Source: JBJYIN01 sp046237015 (GTDB taxonomy: Bacteria > Pseudomonadota > Gammaproteobacteria > Enterobacterales > Enterobacteriaceae). Taken from it: a stretch of 35,891 nucleotides of DNA. The notes below the pieces were generated by a model. It was not told the DNA's origin. It saw only the letters and a list, made by a program, of their open reading frames with translations, and made no database searches. Below, in pieces: positions 33,668 through 35,891 of this stretch. The position numbers and the translations under genes are program-made. The stretch covers positions 1 to 35,891 of the forward strand of contig NZ_JBJYIN010000027.1 in NCBI RefSeq assembly GCF_046237015.1. Direction: 5' to 3'. The first letter of the stretch is position 1. Each line of letters opens with the position of its first letter.

Positions 33668-34625
33668 AAACACCGCGTAGAGAAATCTCCCCACCAATAT
33701 AAGGTATAACTTCACCATCACTTTCCAGTAACAGCGCGCCTTGCCGATCGATACCTCTATCAATACCATGTATTTCACGATCGCCAATAATCAATTTAAC
33801 AGGGCGATTAAAGTAGTTATCTAGCGTTTCCCATTTGGAGATAAACGGAGCCAGACCATTTTGTTCAAAAATAGCCAAAGCAGAGCGTAATTCTAAAATT
33901 AGACTAGCAGCCAGCGTATTACGATCGATATCAACACCGGCTTCTTGTAAATTAATCCATCCTTGATTAATAACATTATCTGCAGGCTCACGCATTCGCA
34001 AATTAACACCCGCGCCAATCACCAGATGAGCCGAATCACCTGTTTTCCCTGTCAATTCAACAAGAATACCCGCCAATTTTCTATCTTTTAAGTACAAATC
34101 ATTCGGCCATTTGACTCGAACCCCCTCAGCTCCCAGTCGGTGTAATACTTCAGCCATAACAATACCAATAACTAAGCTGACACCGACGGCTGCTGCCGGC
34201 CCTTGTTCCAAGCGCCAATATAGCGATAGATATAAATTAGCCCCAAAAGGAGAAATCCATTGTCGTCCTCGACGGCCACGTCCCGCTTGTTGATATTCGG
34301 CAATACAAGCTTCTCCAGGAGACAAGGTATTGAGCCGTTCTAAAATATATTGATTAGTCGAATCGACCACAGGCAGCACGGTAACACCGCCTTCAGGCAA
34401 CATACTGAGAATCTTTTTCTCATCCAACAATTGCATTGGTGTAGGCAAACAATAACCTTTCCCTGTTACCGTAAAGACGTCAATCCCCCAATCTCTGATA
34501 GTCTGTATATGTTTGTTGATAGCTGCCCTACTCATCCCCATCATTTCACCCAGTAACTCACCCGAGTAGAATTCTCCATCCGAGAGGATCTGAATAAGCT
34601 TTAGGGGAACGGTGATATCTCTCAT
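33666..34625 (-). CDS. birA: Biotin-protein ligase / biotin operon repressor
   Basis: BirA attaches biotin to the BCCP subunit of acetyl-CoA carboxylase and, as biotinyl-AMP dimer, represses the bio operon. It has 319 residues (E. coli 321). The N-terminal winged helix (about 1-60, with LLGEMMGMSRAAINKHIQT) shows it is the repressor type. The ligase motif GRGRRGRQW lies at 115-123, KWPNDLYL follows near 175, and the SH3-like C-terminal domain ends the protein. The start overlaps the murB stop by four bases. Confidence 0.98.
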   Translation of the reverse strand: MRDITVPLKLIQILSDGEFYSGELLGEMMGMSRAAINKHIQTIRDWGIDVFTVTGKGYCLPTPMQLLDEKKILSMLPEGGVTVLPVVDSTNQYILERLNTLSPGEACIAEYQQAGRGRRGRQWISPFGANLYLSLYWRLEQGPAAAVGVSLVIGIVMAEVLHRLGAEGVRVKWPNDLYLKDRKLAGILVELTGKTGDSAHLVIGAGVNLRMREPADNVINQGWINLQEAGVDIDRNTLAASLILELRSALAIFEQNGLAPFISKWETLDNYFNRPVKLIIGDREIHGIDRGIDRQGALLLESDGEVIPYIGGEISLRGV

Positions 34626-35662
34626 GATGATAAAACCTCAACAGCATTAACCTCACCACGTGCGGCTATGAAACGCACCTCAGGCTCCAACCAGACACTA
34701 AATTTATCAGCAACTTCATTGCGGATATGGCGCGCTAAACTGACAATATCCTCACTCACTGCATTATTTTTATTGATCAGAACTAATGCCTGTTGTTCAT
34801 GAACCGCAGCGCCTCCAATCTGGAAACCTTTTAAATTGCACTGATCAATCAACCATCCCGCAGCGAGTTTCACCGTTCCTTCCCGTTGAGGATAGTGAGG
34901 AGCTTGAGAATATTCTTTTAAAATATGCTCAGCATGCTGCTGTGTCACTATTGGGTTTTTAAAAAAGCTACCGGCATTACCCGTTACCGCAGGATCAGGT
35001 AATTTACTACGTCTCATATGACACACCGAATTAAAGATTTGCAAAGAAGTCACTGTTGAGGGATCAAGCTTGGTCAAGTCACCATAACTTAATATTGGGC
35101 TCCATTCCTTCTTCAAATAAAACCCTACTGCGGTAATAGCGAATCCATCACGATATTTATGTTTAAATACGCTTTCACGGTATGCGAACTGGCATTCAGC
35201 ATTAGTAAGTCGCCGTGTTACCCCGGTAGAAAGATCCAATAAATCCACATATTCACACACGTGCTGTAACTCAAGGCCATACGCACCAATATTTTGAATG
35301 GGGGCAGATCCGACACAACCAGGAATAAGCGCTAAATTCTCTAACCCTGTAATACCATGCTGCAACGTACACTCAACCAGAGAATGCCAGTTTTCACCTG
35401 CACCAACATGGAGATGCCAACCAAGCCCCTTTTCCGTTATCTCAATACCTTTAAGCCGGTTAAGTAAAACAGCACCGGCAAAATCTTCAAGAAAGAGGAC
35501 GTTACTTCCTTCCCCCAATAACAGAAATGGTTGCAACGAGTCTTTCGCTGCTTGCCATGCACTGACTAGTTTTTCTTGTTCATCAGCAACAACAATTGAT
35601 GATGCAGATATTGAGAGTGAAAAAGAATTATAAGGCTTTAATGATACGCCATCTGTCGTCAT
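34622..35662 (-). CDS. murB: UDP-N-acetylenolpyruvoylglucosamine reductase
   Basis: MurB is an FAD enzyme that reduces UDP-GlcNAc-enolpyruvate to UDP-MurNAc with NADPH, an early cytoplasmic step of peptidoglycan synthesis. It has 346 residues (E. coli 342). FAD-binding LLGEGSNVLFLEDF lies near 48-61, IPGCVGSAPIQNIGAYG near 113-129, and the proton-donor Ser in GNAGSFFKNP near 228. WLEPEVRF near the end holds the catalytic Glu. It reads toward birA, which it overlaps by four bases (ATGA). The 5S rRNA gene lies just upstream in the same direction. Confidence 0.98.
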   Translation of the reverse strand: MTTDGVSLKPYNSFSLSISASSIVVADEQEKLVSAWQAAKDSLQPFLLLGEGSNVLFLEDFAGAVLLNRLKGIEITEKGLGWHLHVGAGENWHSLVECTLQHGITGLENLALIPGCVGSAPIQNIGAYGLELQHVCEYVDLLDLSTGVTRRLTNAECQFAYRESVFKHKYRDGFAITAVGFYLKKEWSPILSYGDLTKLDPSTVTSLQIFNSVCHMRRSKLPDPAVTGNAGSFFKNPIVTQQHAEHILKEYSQAPHYPQREGTVKLAAGWLIDQCNLKGFQIGGAAVHEQQALVLINKNNAVSEDIVSLARHIRNEVADKFSVWLEPEVRFIAARGEVNAVEVLSS

Positions 35663-35821
35663 CGCATTCTACTCATTACATCAACTCAGATACACCATAG
35701 TCTACCCGATTAGAGCCAGATATCAGCGATGTTTTATAAACCGTTACATAACCCAATACCTACGAGCCCCTGCTCCTACCAACGCCATATTCCGCACTAA
35801 CCGGACTAAAACCCCAAACGC

Positions 35822-35851
35822 AAAAAAGCCCCATGCTTTCACATGAGGCTT
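35822..35851 (-). terminator. Terminator of the right-hand rRNA operon
   Basis: On the minus strand AAGCCTCATG pairs with CATGGGGCTT (35851-35842 with 35835-35826) with one A-C mismatch and a six-base loop, followed by TTTTTT. It starts 13 bases after the end of 5S rRNA. Confidence 0.88.
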
Positions 35852-35864
35852 CTTCACTTATTTG

Positions 35865-35891
35865 ATGCCTGGCAGTTCCCTACTCTCACAT
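35865..35891 (-). rRNA. rrf: 5S rRNA, 3' end only
   Basis: The minus-strand sequence ATGTGAGAGTAGGGAACTGC followed by CAGGCAT is the conserved 3' end of enterobacterial 5S rRNA (E. coli has ATGCGAGAG). The gene continues beyond the right edge, so only the last 27 bases are present. Confidence 0.93.

Overview
This window is a stretch of enterobacterial core chromosome. Gene order, protein lengths and residue-level similarity to the E. coli rrnB-rrnE interval are very close. Together with the mocR/DUF1127/shiA insertion and the type of intergenic repeat, they suggest a soft-rot enterobacterium (Pectobacterium or a near relative). The genus is an inference; the order Enterobacterales is close to certain.

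Layout, left to right. (1) Positions 1-75 hold the P1 promoter of an rRNA operon that reads leftward out of the window; a perfect DnaA box lies beside it. (2) purH-purD (rightward, PurR box upstream) are the last steps of purine synthesis. (3) A leftward block follows: nudC-hemE-nfi-yjaG, then hupA-yjaH. (4) rsd reads rightward, followed by the thiamine operon thiCEFSGH under a TPP riboswitch. (5) Three genes that I do not recall at this place in E. coli come next: a MocR-type PLP regulator, a divergent DUF1127 small protein and a ShiA-like shikimate transporter. (6) The leftward transcription/translation block is thrU-tyrU-glyT-thrT-tufB, secE-nusG, rplKA, rplJL-rpoBC, with its known leader signals (L1 site, L10 leader, rplL-rpoB attenuator). 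(7) About 800 bases without a convincing gene hold the tRNA-operon promoter, an intergenic repeat and a strongly folded leader before coaA. (8) coaA (rightward) and murB-birA (leftward) follow. (9) The right edge holds the terminator and last 27 bases of a 5S rRNA gene of a second rRNA operon, also leftward.

The window is therefore almost exactly the single-copy segment between two rRNA operons in the same orientation. It is dominated by growth-rate-linked genes: RNA polymerase core, EF-Tu, ribosomal stalk, Sec translocase, HU, anti-sigma-70, and purine, thiamine, heme, CoA, biotin and cell-wall functions.

I found no mobile element with a transposase, no CRISPR array and no defence system. 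The best candidates for something undescribed are non-coding: the nested inverted repeats in front of coaA, the CTGTAT repeat cluster between mocR and the DUF1127 gene, the repeats around the secE promoter, and a hupA terminator that lies inside the yjaH reading frame.
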